Positions 1-14,111 of a DNA stretch of 64,000 nucleotides are shown here, in pieces. The DNA comes from Pseudisothecium myosuroides (Eukaryota; Streptophyta; Bryopsida; Hypnales; Lembophyllaceae). The notes beneath the pieces were generated by a model, which was not told the DNA's origin, searched no databases, and saw nothing but the letters and a program-made list of their open reading frames with translations. The stretch spans positions 23,064,001 through 23,128,000 of the forward strand of contig OX637295.1 in the NCBI GenBank assembly GCA_951799445.1, read 5' to 3'. A program made the translations under genes and the position numbers. Numbering within the stretch: the stretch's first letter is position 1; each line of letters starts with the position of its first letter.

Positions 1-529
1 CAAATTCAGATCCTTGTTTCTGTCTCATTCCTGCTTGGATGAAAGTCATCTTAATTTTTGGTGATACTTTATCAAGTTGTTGTCCTATCCAACGGTTGGA
101 TTGGGTGTTACTAGAATATATACATTTCTAAAATTACAAATGTGGAAGTATGTCAAGTGGTCAATTTGCATTGACTTTAGTTCAAAACTAGATGTGCAAA
201 AATGAGGTCAAAGACGTAAAGGTCACAAAAATTTCAAAAAATCACCACATGAAGAGAACCTTATTTCAAATCCATTCCAACAAGTTTTACTCAAAAAATG
301 ATAATATTTTACTTGTAATTGAATTTAGAAGGAATTCTGAAATTTTCTTTTCAAAATTTATAGAAAAAGATTGGTGATAGCATTAGTAGATCTAACCGTA
401 CGGATAGAATTTAAAAATCAAAATCTACAGTTTTCATTTGTATACCAATTCCAAAATATTCTTCCAAATTGTAGTTTATAATGGTTTTTCTCAAATTGTC
501 AATTTTGGAGATGAATCCAGACGCTCCAG

Positions 530-729
530 GGTTAAACGCAGATATCTTGCAATCTGAGTGGTCAAAAATTCTGAAATTTTTTCTACACATTCTCATACTA
601 GTTAGGTGTAAGATCCTACGGTTAGATGTGCAAAAAAACATTTTTCAAATTTTTTTAATCCTTGCTATAGAAATGGCAATTTTGAGTGTTATTTTGGCAG
701 AAAAAAGGCCTTGGGCCTTTAGGGGTTAA
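530..729 (+). mobile_element. right end of a TTAA-CCCC inverted-repeat element
   Basis: This shares its layout with the last 200 bases of the complete element at 21085-22020. Both have a run reading GATATCTTGCAATCT, then AAATTCTGAAATTTTTT, then GTAAGATCCTACGGTTA, then GGCAGAAAAAAGGCC, ending in TTTAGGGGTTAA. No matching left end is visible upstream, so it is either truncated or its left end lies outside the window. Confidence 0.6.
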
Positions 730-3255
730 CCCTCAAGTAGCAGTTTTAGAAAACCTAAAAGTTCCTATCTTTTGGCAACATGGACAATTTTCCATAAAAG
801 TAGTTTTTTTCTTTCTGAAAACTGGAAAAATTTGACGCCCTCCAATCAATTGCATACCAAGCCTCATGGCCGTATTTAGCCAATTTTTTATAATATTACT
901 GCACCCCATAATGCATGCAGTAAGGAATAAGTACATAGAATCATTCATATGTAAACATTCATTTACAAAATAAGTCTATTATTAATAACTTTCATCCAAA
1001 TATTGATAAGTCTAATAATTTTATGAAGACATTTGGCAGATTTTATCTATTTTTTTGCACCCATTTTTCTTCTTGAAGTGTTTGGGTGTAAGAAATATAA
1101 TAATTGCTTGAAAATTTTCTCACCATTTTTTTATTGTTGTTTGTCTCGTTTGAAGAACATATCAGTTAATCAATATTTTTAAATTTTTAATTTATTTTCA
1201 ATTATTACTACAAAAATTGTAGAAACCATTATAATTTATTACAAAACTAATGAATTTTTTTCATTGCTAGATAATACATAGTCTCATGTATACTATTAAA
1301 AAACATCTTAGTCCTAAAATAATCCAAGAGTCTTAATTAAGCTCAAAAAATAATGTTTGATAAACAATGGAATTAGTCCTTTAGAAATTAATTATATTTT
1401 TTTTAATTAATTTGACCAATCACATGGATTTTAGAGTGTGAATTTGATTTTGCAAACATGACAAAGATGACTTGATGTGGTATGAGTTGTAAGCGTCTTA
1501 CAAGAAGTTGTGTTGTCAAAAATTACATGCACACCTTTCCATAATTTGGTCATGTGAGGATGTCTTGCAACAAAATCTAAATTAGAAAAAAAAATCCAAA
1601 CTTGATTTATTTTTAGGTTGGTGTCCGAAGCATAAATTGTATTCACAAAACATCGAAGTTCTTTAGTTCTTTACAAATTTTTTGTTTTTTTAATTAGGCC
1701 AACATTGTAAAATCATATAGTACTCTAGTTAAGAGATTTGACATTTTTTATTGCCTTTGCTATTGTGATATTATAAAGTGTTAAATTGCATTTTGAAAGG
1801 AAGTTGTTCTCTACTTGTTTTAGAGCACGCCATATTCTTTCAAGATCGATGAAAGGTAGAAATTTTATTATATAGAATATTTTCTTCTTGGTTTATTTAT
1901 AGAATTGTTGGAATTTGTTAACAAGTATATTATACATCCTTCCTACATTTGTTGTTGTTTGAAAGTATTTAAATATTGGTGATATATTTGCAATGCACCT
2001 TCTTTTTTTTTCCAAACTAACTAAACATATGATTGTAGAAGTAGCTAAATTGTTGTAGGAGGATATTAGTGGACATGTGCTAATTTCTTGCATTTTTTTT
2101 ATTGGCATGGGCTCCTTTATACACAAAAACAATTTGATGTTGAGCATATTGATGAGTTGTGAATTCTCTAATTTATAATTTTTAACGTATCCATGTCTTT
2201 GTGCATTTTGGATAATGGAATTAGAAATGATGTATTCTAAGCCTATTTCCATATGTATTGTGTGCTAATCTTTGGTCATTCACATAACACAATTAGGTCA
2301 ATTTACTTATTTTTATTTAACAAAGTATACACAATGTTTGCATTGGACATGTCAAAGAAAGGTAAATGTGATGAAATGCATAACATAATGAAAGGTGAAA
2401 GGCCGGAAAAACATGTGCTTCAGGAAGTAAATTAAAAGCACATTTGACCAACTTTAACAAGTGCATGCTTTATGTGACTTGAAATGTTCATTCTACAACA
2501 CCCATAATGAGTTAGAAGATGTACAAGTCTTTAAGTGAGCCCTTTCTTGGTGATTGCTTTTAATATATAGTTTATATTTGGTTCATAAGTTGCAATTGAA
2601 GTCAAAAAATTCGCCAATTGGATAAGCTCCCAAGCACTTAAAAATAAAAACCATTCTCTAAAATCCATATGATTGGTAAAAATGATTTATAGAACACAAT
2701 TAACTAACACAAACTTCCTAAATAAAAGTACTAGGCTTACATTTATAGGATATAATAAAAAAAAAGATGTTCTTTACGTTCTTAAAAAATGATAGTTCAA
2801 TATATTTTTTGACCTAAAGGCACTTGTATTTTGTATCCATATATCTTTTCAAGGTGTACAATGAATTGGTCTCATTTATCTTAACATCGTATGTCTTGAT
2901 CTATAAATCCCTCTCTCCCATACACTTTCTCCAATTTTTTTGTAGCAATTAGTCTTGAATTTAATCTCATAAGTAGACCATTTCACTACAAGAGAAAGGG
3001 GTGTTTTAAATGAGTTTTAAAGTATAGTCCTAGACATAAGATTTTAAGTAATGACCTTTAAAAATATTTTTAGCAAAATCTTACTTAAAACATTATAATC
3101 TTTCAATTCGTAAGTGATTTTGTTGTGTTTTCTTTTCCTATGTAACCTCTAACATATCTAATTTGAATTTGTACGGTTACAATTCATAGAAAATTGATAC
3201 ATCCTATCAAAATGTTGTTCTTGTTCAATTTAGAACAAACTCCTAGAAGTTCACA

Positions 3256-3281
3256 AAAGGCCTTGGGCATTTAGGGGTTAA
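3256..3281 (+). mobile_element. solitary TTAA-CCCC element terminus
   Basis: AAAGGCCTTGGGCATTTAGGGGTTAA-type terminus with one substitution relative to the end at 705-729. It ends in TTAA. The body upstream is not recognisably related to the other copies. A TTAACCCTCAAG motif at 726 might be its degenerate left end, but that is weak. Confidence 0.4.
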
Positions 3282-4063
3282 AGGTTAATGAAGTTGGAAT
3301 TTGACACAAATAGGGTCACTCTTTGGCCAATCCATAATGGAAATTGAAATGTACTGTACACTAAGCATAAGGTAGGAGGTCCATAAAGCGACCATCTAAG
3401 CGTTGAAACTGAATTTTGGGGAGGTAAAACATCTTGAAATATTTTTCAGTAAATTTTCCTTGAAAGACAAAGTAGAATTGACATCTAATTCAAGTCGTTC
3501 CATATTTTTTGGACCTTTGTGAAATTAGTTACAAATTTTTGAAGTTGGAAAAAGTGGTCATTTGTGGTCATCAAAAGCGACCACCTCCTATTATGTGCAT
3601 ACTTGGTACATTGAAGAAAGTAAAATGTAACTCTGAGTCATGTTCGCTTTTAATGCCCGGTCGGAGTTTAAGCCTCCTACCTTACATATTACATAATGAT
3701 ACAACTATGATAGCTTCTGAATTGCGGCACAAATTGGGTCTCCTACCTTACCAAACATACCATACGACCCGCCTCCCTCCCGAACTGTAGTTACAATGGT
3801 CTTGACCATCCAGTCCTGGTCAAGTGGGTAGGAGACCCGTCATCGCGCCCGCCTTGCTTTCTGTGCGATCTCGGATTTCCTGGCACCCAATTTCGGTGTC
3901 AATTGCTGGAACAGGCCAGGGGATCAGATGCGAATGGTGAGCTTGCCATTAAATTGAAATTTGGTACGGTATTCAAGGTTTTCGTAATTTCAGTCGGTTG
4001 CTAGAGCTCTTTGTGTTCGTGAATTTGCGAATTTCAGTGCAAGAGAGCTTGAGCATTTTCGAA

Positions 4064-7054
4064 ATGGGAGACGAGTCGCCGTTCCGGAATACAGTTCTGA
4101 AGGGCAAGGTGGCGCTCATCACCGGCGGTGGCTCAGGAATAGGGTTCGGGATCGCCACTCAGTATGGGCTTCATGGCGCCAAGGTGGCCATCATGGGCCG
4201 CCGCAGACATGTTCTCGATTCAGCTGTGGAGACGCTGGAAAGTCTCGGCATCAAGGTGAACCCTCTTTCCATGCTGTTTGATGATCTGCAAACAGGCGTT
4301 GGTGAATAATTGGATAGAGTCTCTGTATTCCTGAATTTTTAGGTCTCATGTGTTTTTTAAGCTCTTCTGAGTAGGGCATATAAGGTAGAGGCTCCATTTA
4401 GCATACAATACATTAGAGGCTCAATTGACCATACGGGTGAGCTTTGAATTGTGCTAATTGTGAAAATACTTGATCTATTGATATTTGTTTTTTTGCAATT
4501 GTTTTGTAGCTGAACACAAAGTAAATGTGCAAAATTTGAGATGATGCAAGTGTCTAGATTGTTGTATGGTGAATGGAACCTCTTCCTTTCTCCCTTACTG
4601 TCTCCCTTACTGTGTGGTGAATGGAGACCTTACATTAGGGGCTTTCTTTATTCAATTTTTCTTTTCTTTTAACCGACACATGTTTTTCAGTGCTTCTGGC
4701 GATGCAAAATTAGCTCCATTTGAATTGTATTTTTTCACAATATGGTCAATCAAATTGGTCATTTCAGAACCGTGCATTCTTGGGTCTATTAGAATTTAAG
4801 ATTTGTTGTGGTGTGTGGGAGAGCAGGCTATAGGTGTGGAGGGGGATGTGCGCAAGAAGGAAGATGCTGGCCGTGTTATGGAGACGGTGGTGAACGAGTT
4901 GGGCAGGCTCGATATTCTTATAAATGGTGCTGCAGGCAATTTTCTGGTTGCTGCCGAGGATCTATCTCCGAATGGCTTCAAGACTGGTAAGATTGCTGGT
5001 TGATTTTTGGTTTACTGTTTTGTGAAAACGTTGATGGCAGATGAGAGAGTATGGGATTAACGTTCCAAATTGCTGTTCTTGAGAAGCCCAGCACAAATTT
5101 TATTTATGCAGTATTGTCATATTTATTTGCTATTTTGCAGAATTGGCCTCGCTTTTACAGGGATGTATGTTGCGGAACCCATTTCTGTGGCTTTCATCTT
5201 TTTAAGTGGTTTCATTATTAGAATGGATTTTTCAATATTATTTTCGTTATTAATTTTGTGTGGGTCACTTCCCCGAGTTTGAGAGGATTCCTATGCACTA
5301 AAATATGTGTTATTTGGACACCAGATGAACGGATTATCAGTTGCTGAAGTTTGAAGTAGTAGGTTCCCAATCTACGTTGATTATCCTTCAACTATGAGTA
5401 TTGCATCTGTAATGTATCTCGTAGATTGATCTTTGATTCAGATAGAACCATGAGAATTGCATCTACGATGTGCATCTCATGGAAACATCTTTGATTGTCA
5501 TAGGACCATGAGTATTGCATAGAGAGTCACCTTTGATTGTTCCAGAACCGAAAAGTATCTCATTTTGTACAAGTTTCGCATGTTTGGATGGCGCTTGCAC
5601 TGTAAGTGGGCAATTTTTCAACCCACGAGAAAGGACTCTACCTTCTTGTGAATTCTTTGAGCTCTCGTTTGATGTTTCCACTTTGGTGAAAATTGTGCAG
5701 TGATGGATATCGACGCCGTAGGGACCTTCACGATGTGCCATGCAGCCGTGAACTATCTGAAGAAGGGAGGTAAAGGAAAGGGTCCAACCGAAGGGGGAGT
5801 GATCATCAACATCAGTGCCACATTGCATTACACTGCAAATTGGTATCAAGTTCACGTTTCCGCTGCTAAGGTATAGCTCCTATTTTCTTCATTTGATATT
5901 TTTCCATTTAATTCTTGTTGAGAAAGATGCTTTGCGTGTCACCCGGCGAGGATTAGCATTAAACTCGTCCTTCCTCTAGCTTCTAGTTGGAAAGGAAACA
6001 CTTGTATCTGAGTTCTGCTCTTGTAGACATCACTAATGTAGGCATTGTGCATCATATTATGGCTCGATAATCAGCGTCTACCTTATTATTGAAAATTTCG
6101 TTTTGAGATACAGGCAGCAGTTGACAGTCTTACAAGAAGTTTAGCCTTGGAGTTCGGTACAGATTACAGCATCCGCTGCAATGGTATTGCTCCAGGTCCC
6201 ATTTCTGGTACTCCTGGCATGAGCAAATTGAACCCGGAGGAAGTTGGAAAGTCTACAGAATATGTCCCTCTTGGAAGGATGGGGGAAAAGTGGGACATAG
6301 CCATGGCTGCTATATTTCTTGCAGCTGAAACAGGTAATGTTTTATTGCGAAGCTCGGCAATCACGAGATTTATAGTATATGATTTTTATTTTCTTGGGGA
6401 TTTATTGATGATATTTAATTGGTTGAGACTTACAGATCGATACTACAAATAGTTCATTTATTAGGAGAGCTAAGGTCGTGAGCGGACCGTGTACGATCCT
6501 TATTTGGAAGGTTGTGAGTGAAGCTGACGGACAAGTCCCTAAGTGTCCCTTTGGAAGCTAATACGAAAGCTTATAATCAGTTATAGTAACTTCAAACACA
6601 TTCCTATGTTTAAGGTTGATTTCTCCTTTCAATTGGTAGATCTTATTATCTTCCTTTGAAGCTTCCTGAATGACTTATTTCAACTCCTGTGGATATGCAA
6701 ATGGTGGAAGTGGCTACTTTTAGACTTTGGAATCGTAGGGGTTAAGTGTGCTGTGGAACCATTGCATATTCTAACATCGGCCTTTTATCTTACAGACCCT
6801 CTTATCAGTAAGCGATTTAGAATTACATTTCTTCGAAGAGGTGCCATGCCCTCTGTGCCTACTTGAACATGAGGTAATGACTGGATTTGACTGTGCATAT
6901 GGCAGGTAATTACATCAATGGTGCAGTCTTACCAGTAGATGGTGGCTCATGGTTGTCAAAACCACGTTTAGTTTCCAAAGAACAATTACGCGAATTTGGT
7001 CGTGCAGTCGAACAGAGGTCGAGGACAGTGAATCTGCCAAAGAGCAGGTTGTAA
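4064..7054 (+). CDS. peroxisomal 2,4-dienoyl-CoA reductase (SDR family), 5 exons
   Basis: NADPH-dependent reduction of 2,4-dienoyl-CoA, the auxiliary step that lets peroxisomal beta-oxidation handle unsaturated fatty acids. Exons by eye: 4064-4255, 4827-4986, 5701-5870, 6114-6333, 6906-7054. All junctions are GT-AG with matching phases (0,1,0,1), giving 296 residues, close to the roughly 300 of the plant enzyme. Visible motifs are the Rossmann TGGGSGIG at residues 20-27, INGAAGNF in exon 2, NISATLHYTANWYQVHVSAAK across exon 3 (the classical SDR Tyr is replaced and the Lys retained, as in peroxisomal DECRs) and NGIAPGPISGTPG in exon 4. The C-terminus is SRL, a peroxisomal targeting signal type 1 tripeptide. 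The ATG at 4064 is chosen because the frame upstream has no ATG and the protein starts just ahead of the Rossmann fold. The gene appears intact. Confidence 0.95.
4384..4637. repeat. dispersed intronic repeat, copy 1
   Basis: Lies in intron 1 of the dienoyl-CoA reductase gene. It contains the block GAAAATACTTGATCTATTG ... GCTGAACACAAAGTAAATGTGC ... GGTGAATGGAACCTC. The block recurs in intron 1 of the GPI1 gene (26999-27183) and, more diverged, downstream of the SIN3-like gene (47347-47510). No terminal repeats or coding were seen, so it could be a SINE-like or miniature-element remnant. Confidence 0.6.
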
Positions 7055-9641
7055 TGTTATTGCAAATGGCCTAATTGTCATGAAATGGCCAACTTGCACT
7101 CGATATTAGAGAACCATTGTTCATGTGACTTCCAGGTATTAGCCTATGACCACATTTGATTTTGTCATGAGGGTTCTTTGGATTCATTGACTCATCGGCT
7201 TCTGTCTAATCAGAAGTGAACCTGAATAGGCGAACTGTTTTTGAATCACGTACTGTAGGTGTGAGGATTCTGCAGCTAAAGAGCTCATACTTAGACTTTA
7301 CAAAGACAAAAATTATTATTTCATTGATGAATAATACTCCTATGATGCATTGCTGGGAGTTGTGCAGAGCTCATTTCTGTCGGTCGTGCATTCCACAATC
7401 GGCTCTTCTTCCTGTGTGTGATGCCATGAATTGCTTTTACATGTCCATATTTTTGATTGTGAGGTGTCTGCGAGTAGTCTGCAGAAGTGACTGATAGTGA
7501 AAGTAAGCTTTGAGCTCAGTACATCAATTTCTTAGGGTTTGGTGAGAGAACACAAGATGTGATACTAAGGTGTGGATGTCCGTGTAAGGAGTGTTGCTTC
7601 ATATTTTATTTGCACTCAGTGTTGATTGACCCCTTCAATCATTTACCATTGCACTTGCTCTCAGAATTGTTGCTAGTTCCCTTCCTCCCACATCACAATG
7701 TGCAACCAAATCATTATTTGGGACAAAAAAATTAAGGGGAATTGGAAGATCTTTTTGGGACAAAGGGAGTATTATGTAGGCACCATGTGAATTATGATAG
7801 GCATAACATTATTTAATAGGATTGAAAGTTCATCATGAAGCTTTCCCATGGTACAATCCAAGAGGCAAAATGTTTTGTTGTTGTCAAGTTTTGTGTATTC
7901 AAAAAATAGGTCAAAAATGAAGAATCTGATAGGTTAACCCTTTAAGGATGTTGAAGCCAAAAAATGGTTGATGGATGATTTCCAAGATCAATGTAGAAAT
8001 GAAGAATGCATCTATCGGATCAAAAATTGGATCATTCTTGAGTGTCTACCTTGGCGATAGAGTCTTGTCATTTTAGAGGTAATACAATTGAAGAGACAAG
8101 AAGTTGAATTATATTTCAATATTTGTTCTATTATGATTCAATTTATTTAATATTTATTTGTTTGTATACAAATAATGATACATTGGCTCCATTGTTGAAT
8201 AATGATATGGGATAGAGCATCATTTTATTATGTGTAGTTCATTTGCAATTCTTTCTCCACATTGTAGATCCCAACATTTTCAAAACTTTGTAGAACTCAA
8301 TGTTATTACTATAAAAGGATAAAATAAACAAGTTATATTCAATATTCACCTTATGAACCCAAAAATCATCATATATCCAATAGTACTTCATATGGATGGA
8401 TCAATGAAGTATATGTTGAGTTGATCTTAATTTCAAGGCATGGATCTTAATTTCAAGGCATGGATCTTAATTTGGGGTATATGAATTGCTAAATCCATAT
8501 AAATATAAAGATAACAAGGTTGAACTTCATGACTATTACAACAACAATACTTCAAAGTGTTTTCTTAATGCTTGAGACATTGTAGCATATGGACTTGATC
8601 TAAAATATATCCTTCAACCAAGGCTTCCCGATAAGGCCATAAACAACATCTCAAGACACAATTTTGTTCTCAGTTATTTTGACCAAAACTTTGGCTTCTA
8701 GGGCAAGGCAATGAGACTATGAGAGTGCGTGGAATTCCAATAAAAATTTATCAAATAAAGAACTTCATAAAGTTTATAATTTGTATAGTTTATATTCTTT
8801 AAATTATCAAATTAACAAACTAAAATTTTCAAACTTTGCAAATCAAAAATAATGATTTCAGGAATTAAAATGCTTTGAATTTCAAGTTTAAGAAAATTTC
8901 AAGTTTATAAGGTTCTTATTTTACAAATTCACAAACTAGATTAGACTAGTTTTTAGAATTGCAAATTATGAGTTTTATAAATTATGATTATTTTGAAGCT
9001 TTTTATTTTAGAAAATTTAAAAGTTTAATAAATTTTTCATAAGTTTGCATACTTCAAGTTTCAGCATAAAAAAATTCTAAATTAATGGTACCTTGAATCC
9101 TTCATTTTTTTTGTCTAGTTTAGACTTTTTTGTCTATAAAATTTTAGAAAATATATATGATAAAGAAAGTAGTACCCTATAATTGTCTAATTCATTTTAG
9201 TTGACAATTAGTATTAATGTTGAACACTAATTTAGTACAAATTGAACTATTTCAATACTAATTTAATTTTTTTGGTGGAAATTTTGTCGTCAATTAATGT
9301 TGATATTGACATTTAGTTTCGGTAGCATTAGCCAATGTTGTTGACATTTAACGTTAGAGTTTATAATTAGTGTTGCAAAATTCTAAATTTTGTAATTATC
9401 TTAGTGTACTAAACGTGTTCCCCAAAGCATATCCTTCTCTAGAAAATACTTCCTCATTGTACAATGTTGAACACAAGAACATTACAATTAGTGCATTGAT
9501 TACAAAATTTACAACTTAAACTTTGACTTCCTACAACTTTTGCTTATAATATTTTAAATGTCATTTTTGGACTTTACCTATTCTTTATTGCAATTTGTCT
9601 CTCTATGACTAACAAATCAAAATCTTGCAAGCACTCAAGTA
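7055..9641. other. gene-free AT-rich DNA
   Basis: After the reductase stop I see a plausible 3' untranslated stretch to about 7500, then AT-rich sequence without believable coding. At 7750-7771 a GGGACAAAGGGAGTA motif resembles the terminus of a Stowaway-type miniature element, but a convincing opposite end is missing. A 20-base direct repeat sits at 8421-8473. Confidence 0.5.
8421..8473. repeat. 20-bp tandem repeat, ~2.6 copies
   Basis: The unit (T/T)GGATCTTAATTTCAAGGCA is repeated head-to-tail. The first copy has one difference, the second is the reference and the third is partial. No associated gene. Confidence 0.85.
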
Positions 9642-9890
9642 TGGTTTTAGATAAGTTTGTTTGTTTCTAGGTGATCCAACCTTATGTATCTAAAATTCTA
9701 GCTTATACGCTACAATAGAATCAAATATTGTAAATACATGTTTGGATTGGATCCTTGTAACACATCCAAAAATAAGTGATCTAATAATTTCAAAGTCTCA
9801 ATTTGTAATTTAGTGAAATAGGTCTTGGAATCAATTACCAATTTATTATTTGAAATGAAAATATTTATTTTCTTGCACATGAATTGCACT

Positions 9891-10840
9891 TTATCCCCTA
9901 AAGGTTCAGTATGCATTTTTTTGGCAACATAGCAATCAGTTTGGACAAACTCGAGGGCAAACTTGGTGTAAATGGGGATTTGCATATTTTAGGCTGAATT
10001 TTTTGTAGAAGGGTGGGGACAACTAATATCGTTCATATGCACTAAATTTCATGACATTTGAAAATATGAGTCAAAAGTTATGGCATAATATGTTACCTTT
10101 TTTGTAAATGGGCAGATTGGGCACAAAAGGAAAAATTATTTTTTTCAAAAACAAAAATTTGAAATTGGTTTTCTAGTATTATATACACGTGGAAAGCTTT
10201 GAATAATTCCATTTTGGTCAATGAGATGAAAGTTATGAGGAGTTTTTGTTTGCGGGCATTTATAAAGTCTCTACTCTAAAATAAACTTTGAAGTCCTTTA
10301 TCTTACTCAATTTTGAAAAAAAATTGAAAAAAATAAAATCATAGGATGTAGATTGTTTATTACAACATTGCAACCATTGGGATTGGCATTTTTCAATTCT
10401 ACAACTAAATTCTTAACAATTTTGTATTCTAAATCGTTCTCTACTTCTTTCTACTTACTATTTTTTTCTTATATGGTGTACAAGTCCAAATGATGTGAAA
10501 TCTTTCAAGCATGTAGCCAACTTGTCTAAAAAAAAGAATCCAAAGAAGCACCACCATTTTGGACATTTTTTCATAGAAAAGTGAGCTTGTGAAGTGTAGC
10601 TGTCCTGTTTTTCACAAGGCCGAAAAAAAGGATTTCAATAAATTTGAATGCTTATATCTTGCAATCCATGCAGTGGAAATTTTTGAAGTTTTTACCACAT
10701 ATTTTCAAATCAGCATACTATAAGATCCTACGGTTACATGTGTTAAAAAATATTTTTTTCTAAACTTTGGTGCTTGTATTAAAAATGGCAATTTTTTTAA
10801 TGTTCTATGTGAAAACGTAGACATGGAACTTTAGGGTTAA
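9891..10840 (+). mobile_element. TTAA-CCCC inverted-repeat element, degenerate copy in A
   Basis: Left end reads TTATCCCCTAAAGG and right end CTTTAGGGTTAA, both one base away from the family consensus. The paralogous copy at 18922-20560 keeps perfect ends, which confirms the boundaries. The subterminal CTATAAGATCCTACGGTTA module is shared with 21085-22020. There is no transposase frame, so the element is non-autonomous. Confidence 0.75.
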
Positions 10841-13800
10841 TATACACATGCAAGTAAAAGATAGCTGTGATTATTGTTAAAGCTATTAAAACTGCAAATA
10901 GTAACAATAACTATCAATGCCAATTTGTATATAGAATTTATATATGTAGAAAGAAACTTCATTTACAGAATGTAATGTTGAAGAATGACTAGGAGGGATT
11001 TAGAAGAGTTCAAAAGATCCCATTTGTGCATTCACACCTTGATTGTGATCTTTCAAGTTTTCCACGATCTTTAAATTCCTTATCTATAATGTTTATCTAT
11101 CATGTTGTCTATTCATGTTTTTCTAACCATTTTCACCTATTCATATATGCCAAAAATTGTAATATGAACATCAAAGAGTTTTCACAGCCTAACGGAAGCC
11201 ATTTAGGATTCATGGCGTAAGTGAATACGTACAGGGTTCGATTCTCTGTACCACCACCAGCTTTCACTGGAAGCAAAGCAATCAACCTCCAATTTGAGAA
11301 ATTGCAAGAGTGAATGCTTTGCTGCTGGTGAACGCCGATGTCATGTCAATAAGTTCCTCAAGTCCAAAATATTATTTTGGACTGTATATTTTTAAAATCC
11401 ATTAAATAATGTTTTAAAATAGACAAAATTTAAATTAAAAAATTAAAAAAATAATTAAAAAAATAATTCAGAATATTCAAAAAGGTTTGAAAATTTTCAA
11501 AATTTCTTATTTTCATATTTTTAAATGTTTGAAAATTATATTGCTCAAAAATATGTCAAAACCCCTTTTTTTCATGAAATTTAAGTAATACTTTTGCAAG
11601 TAGGACATTTAGTGTTTTGAAAGAAACTAATGTATTGGAAATATCTACACATTAATTTTTTGAATGACTATATGAATTTTTTTCAATGACTATACAAGAT
11701 TAATATTCTAAAACCATCTAAAATTTATTTAATACTAAGAGCAAGTTTCTATATTTGTTCATGATCTTTTAAAATTTGCAAAAGTGCCACTTCTTGTATA
11801 CCAAGACACAAAATGTATATCACCCTATTGTACATTCACTTCATGTGGCTTCAAAGTCTTTTTACAATTGTCAAGACATTATAGTTGGATGCTTGAGTAA
11901 TAAATTTACAAATTATAATTTTAAATATATTTATAGATTAAATTTATTTCACCTTATTTTTTAAACCCTATGCGTCATAGGGAGAACAACGTAAGCAAGG
12001 AGTTTTTTTTGCTGGATTTAGAAAATCCAGAATAATTTGAGAAGTACTTAGTTGTTGAAGTTTTCACGGTTGAGATTTGAAGCCAACTTACTAAGGAGTG
12101 CAAATCTACAATTTTATATGAGAATTCACCATGTGGATTTCAAGATTATAAGATTTGATGAATATGGTATTTTACAACCCCTGGTTTCTCAGCGTCCAAA
12201 AAACATCCCCTCTGACGCACAAAGTTTAAACTTTGGCTCAATTTTTCCAACTTAAAAATGACTTGTTCAACTTGTTCTAACTCCTTGGATCCAATCTCAG
12301 GCACTACAATGATCAAATTTGCCATTTACGCATACCAATTAACCTTGAAATGCAATGGAGTACAAAAAAGGTTTAATGAATGACTTTTTGGGCTCATGTA
12401 TAATAAAAAATTACATCTATTCATGTATGAAAATGATATGGAGTTATTTTTGGATGACTACACTAACTGATTCTACTAATGAATGTGAGACTAATTTATC
12501 CAAAGTCAGACTATTTGAAAAGTAATTAAATCAATAAATGTTGAAATATTCTTCTATTATACTAATTTCTACAAATATAAACTTTTGTAATGAAGCTAAT
12601 TTTGAGAAGTGATAATAATTAAAGTAGGCAATTGGCATTGGCAATTATTAGTGAGAACCTAAAAGTAATGCAAAAATAACCGCTTTGAATTTTGAAAGTA
12701 CATGATGACAATCAATCAAAATTTCAAGAAATCTTATAAATAGAATATTGAAAAGCAACTTGACTAGGAGAGCTTTGAGCTTGTAGCAATGGCTTATTTT
12801 TTGAGTGAGATAGCTACTCAAACTTCTTCTAGGTTGCTTCTTGAATAGCTTCTATTGATCCACTGAAGTCTCCTCCGCTTTGATCTAAAACTAAGAAGGG
12901 ATACTTGAAAAATTGATTGACAGTGTGGAATTGCGAGATAATAATTGATAAGCTTTCAAAACTTCCCAAACATCTAGTAAAATAAAGGATAGAATGACTA
13001 ATTTAGGATGGACAATGATTTCAAGAACCATTGCTGAACACTCTGAGCTTGAGGGTCAAAAGAATGTTGTGAGGAACCTATTTCTTATCATCCACATTTG
13101 AAGAGTGTTTGACCTTTAGCCATACAAGGATGTGGATGCTCCAAGGTCGGCATACCCAATATGAACCCTCAACCCAATTGCCTAACATCTCCACCTCGCA
13201 TACATTTTACGAACTCACTAGTAGGAGCGTCCTTTGAGGAGGAGGCTCACACTTGCCTCCCATAATGCCAAGTCCAGTTTCCAAGATAGATTTGTCACCA
13301 TTCCATTGGATAGTTAGAAGATCATTATAACTTATAACACAACCCTTCTGTCTACACACTTAGATTTGTAAAAAGTACAAATACGAACATTGGTGATGAA
13401 CTAAGGTAGTATGCTTTAAAAGTGAGCGGCTTCTTCAAATCCACCCTATATTTAGGTCTGAAATGAACATTAGGTGGTCCTTAAATGGACCTCTGAAGCC
13501 ATTGAGAGAATTGAGAGAAAAACATTATTTATTGCAAGAGCCAATCATTGGCCTGCAACTACTCAAATCACTTTAGAAGTTGCAAGTGGTTGGATTTTGG
13601 AAGACCTAGGGTCACAAATAGGTGCCTACAACAGATTTTTTTTTAAATTCATAAGTAATTCAAAAATGATTCAAAAAATATGAAACCACTTGTGTTCCGT
13701 TCCACATCCATTTTTTTCTTTCTCTGAAAAATGATTAAAAAATATTTCTATTCATGGAAACCTGTGAAAAAGGCAGACTAGCCCTTAAATGGTCGCTTTT

Positions 13801-14111
13801 AGAGCATACTAGACTACCTTAGTTCTGGGATCATTGGCTCTCTGCAACGTTCACAAAACTGGCTAAAATTTGCTCCATCTCTACTTAAAATTTTCAGTAG
13901 CTAAAAGTATATTGGAGAAAATACTCAAAAAAAAATATTTTAGCCAAGATTGCAACAACCAATAGAATTTGATAGCCAATTTATTACTTCCTTTACATTG
14001 GAATTCGCATCTATTTAGTTAGTTTTAGATTATAGTACTCCCAATCATCCTTTACAACTTGCAAAATCCTTTCTTTTCTATTTTTTTAATGCCACTTACT
14101 CTCAAGGTAGC

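Larger units (their letters stand above)
1..3800. other. AT-rich gene-free DNA
   Basis: I see no believable gene here. Open frames are short, lysine/phenylalanine/isoleucine-rich and lack splice-consistent neighbours. The stretch contains two right-hand ends of the TTAA-CCCC element family (TTAA at 726-729 and at 3278-3281) and otherwise poly-A/T-rich sequence. From about 3560 the GC content rises toward the dienoyl-CoA reductase promoter. A CACTACAAG-like motif near 2985 recalls a CACTA terminus, but no partner end was found. Confidence 0.6.

Noticed and set aside
192..729. Overlapping frames of 60-80 codons on both strands
   Set aside because: Low-complexity Lys/Phe/Ile-rich translations lying in a TTAA-family element end; no splice or homology support.
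11215..11260. A GGTTCGATTCT motif (also at 20950-20980 in copy B) resembling a tRNA B-box with a following CCACCACC
   Set aside because: No cloverleaf can be built: a usable A-box at the normal distance and an acceptor stem are missing. At most a SINE-like relic.
11026..13683. Several frames of 60-70 codons in copy A with counterparts in copy B (e.g. 23085-23300, 24412-24615)
   Set aside because: Frames are shared only because the DNA is duplicated; indels between the copies shift frames and the translations are AT-driven.
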